In this document: piece after piece, positions 63,020-64,000 of the stretch
Layout of the letters: the number at the start of each line of letters is the position of its first letter
Position numbering within the stretch: position 1 is the stretch's first letter
From: Anoplopoma fimbria
Taxonomy: Eukaryota; Chordata; Actinopteri; Perciformes; Anoplopomatidae
Assembly: GCF_027596085.1 (NCBI RefSeq)
Contig: NC_072451.1
Location: 136,233 to 200,232 of the forward strand
Direction of reading: 5' to 3'
Length of the DNA: 64,000 bases
Notes under the pieces: generated by a model
The model's input: only the letters and a program-made list of their open reading frames with translations
What the model was told of the DNA's origin: nothing
Databases searched by the model: none
Translations under genes and position numbers: made by a program

Positions 63020-63967
63020 CGTTTCGGGGACAGAGGATGTGAGGTTAAGGACGTTTGAGGACAGAGTAAGGACGTGAGGGTGTAAGGACAGAGGATGTGA
63101 GGGTGTAAGGACAGAGGATGTGAGGGTGTAAGGACAGAGGATGTGAGGGTGTAAGGACAGAGGATGTGAGGGTCTAAGGACAGAGGATGTGAGGGTGTAA
63201 GGACAGAGGATGTGAGGGTCTAAGGACAGAGGATGTGTGGGTGTAAGGACAGAGGATGATGTGAGGGTGTAAGGACAGAGGATGTGAGGGTCTAAGGACA
63301 GAGGATGTGTGGGTGTAAGGACAGAGGATGTGAGGGTGTAAGGACAGAGGATGTGATGGGTGTAAGGACAGAGGATGTGAGGGTGTAAGGACAGAGGATG
63401 TGAGGGTGTAAGGACAGAGGATGTGAGGGTGTAAGGACAGAGGATGTAAGGACAGAGGATGTAAGGACAGAGGATGGATGTGACAGAGGATGTAAGGACA
63501 GAGGATGTGAGGGTGTAAGGACAGAGGATGTGAGGGTCTAAGGACAGAGGATGTGAGGGTGTAAGGACAGAGGATGTGAGGGTGTAAGGACAGAGGATGT
63601 GAGGGTGTAAGGACAGAGGATGTGAGGGGGTGTAAGGACAGAGGATGTGAGGGTCTAAGGACAGAGGATGTGTGGGTGTAAGGACAGAGGATGTGAGGGT
63701 CTAAGGACAGAGGATGTGTGGGTGTAAGGACAGAGGATGTGAGGGTCTAAGGACAGAGGATGTGAGGGTGTAAGGACAGAGGATGTGAGGGTGTAAGGAC
63801 AGAGGATGTGAGGGTCTAAGGACAGAGGATGTGAGGGTGTAAGGACAGAGGGAGGGTGTGAGGTGGGTCTAAGGACAGAGGATGTCTCATGTGTACAGAT
63901 TATAAAGCCCTCTGAGGCAAATTTGTAATTTGTGATTCTGGGCTCTACAGAATAAACTGAATTGAAT
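63020..63967 (+). mobile_element. L2 3' UTR, severely 5'-truncated copy 3
   Basis: About 36 units of the GTGAGGGTGTAAGGACAGAG VNTR, then CTCATGTGTACAGATTATAA, the CCCTCTGAGGCAAATTTGTA stretch and a TGAATTGAATT tail. It starts directly in the VNTR, with no coding part. It lies in a riok1 intron, opposite to the gene. Confidence 0.9.
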
Positions 63968-63971
63968 TATC

Positions 63972-64000
63972 AGCCTCATCATTGCACAACGTGAGTCCAC
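63972..64000. repeat. Inverted match to 9857-9885
   Basis: 29 of 29 bases match the reverse complement of 9857-9885; the match is cut by the window end. Confidence 0.75.

Overview
The window reads as nuclear DNA of a teleost fish. It has intron-rich vertebrate genes with GT-AG splice sites. Its transposons are fish-typical: L2 LINEs ending in repeated TGAAT, a Gmr1-type Ty3/gypsy element with integrase ahead of reverse transcriptase, a Tc1 element, and tRNA-derived SINEs ending in ATT repeats. The species cannot be named from the sequence.

Layout. 0.65-2.0 kb: C7orf25 homologue (+), essentially one coding exon. 2.1-5.1 kb: 5'-truncated L2 LINE. 5.2-17.2 kb: a 20-exon gene (+) whose spliced exons form one open frame of 678 codons. 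It joins a TSG101-like UEV domain to an RNF31/HOIP-like RING-IBR-RING ligase with its C-terminal linear-chain (LDD) region. 19.5-29.8 kb: complete impa1 (inositol monophosphatase, -) in eight coding exons, with a dead LINE, a Tc1 element and large arrays in its introns. 32.8-35.8 kb: second, tandem impa1 paralogue (-), exons 2-8 intact but no initiator exon found. A TATA-box promoter and untranslated exon that may belong to it lie at 52.6 kb. The 16.8 kb between holds a LINE, a full-length Gmr1-like retrotransposon, and an L2 element inside a 2.8 kb minisatellite. 54.3-63.0 kb: riok1 (-), all coding exons except the N-terminal one(s), which lie beyond the right edge. The end of the window is the 3' UTR of a third L2 copy.

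Two things stand out. The first is the UEV-RBR gene: an E2-like ubiquitin-binding fold and a HOIP-type linear-ubiquitin ligase in one polypeptide, without the PUB and NZF domains of HOIP. The second is minisatellite load. Nearly every intron has its own private tandem array of 10-65 bp units. In several places the unit contains a real exon edge and splice site, so acceptors or donors have been copied many times. Some arrays clearly come from L2 3' UTR sequence, and one 18-bp array has expanded inside L2 reverse-transcriptase codons.

The genes do not form an operon-like unit. C7orf25 and the UEV-RBR gene read rightward. riok1 and both impa1 genes read leftward, so the UEV-RBR gene and the complete impa1 converge at 17-19 kb. 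Exon edges were placed by hand from splice consensus, phase and family resemblance; no alignment or search was run.
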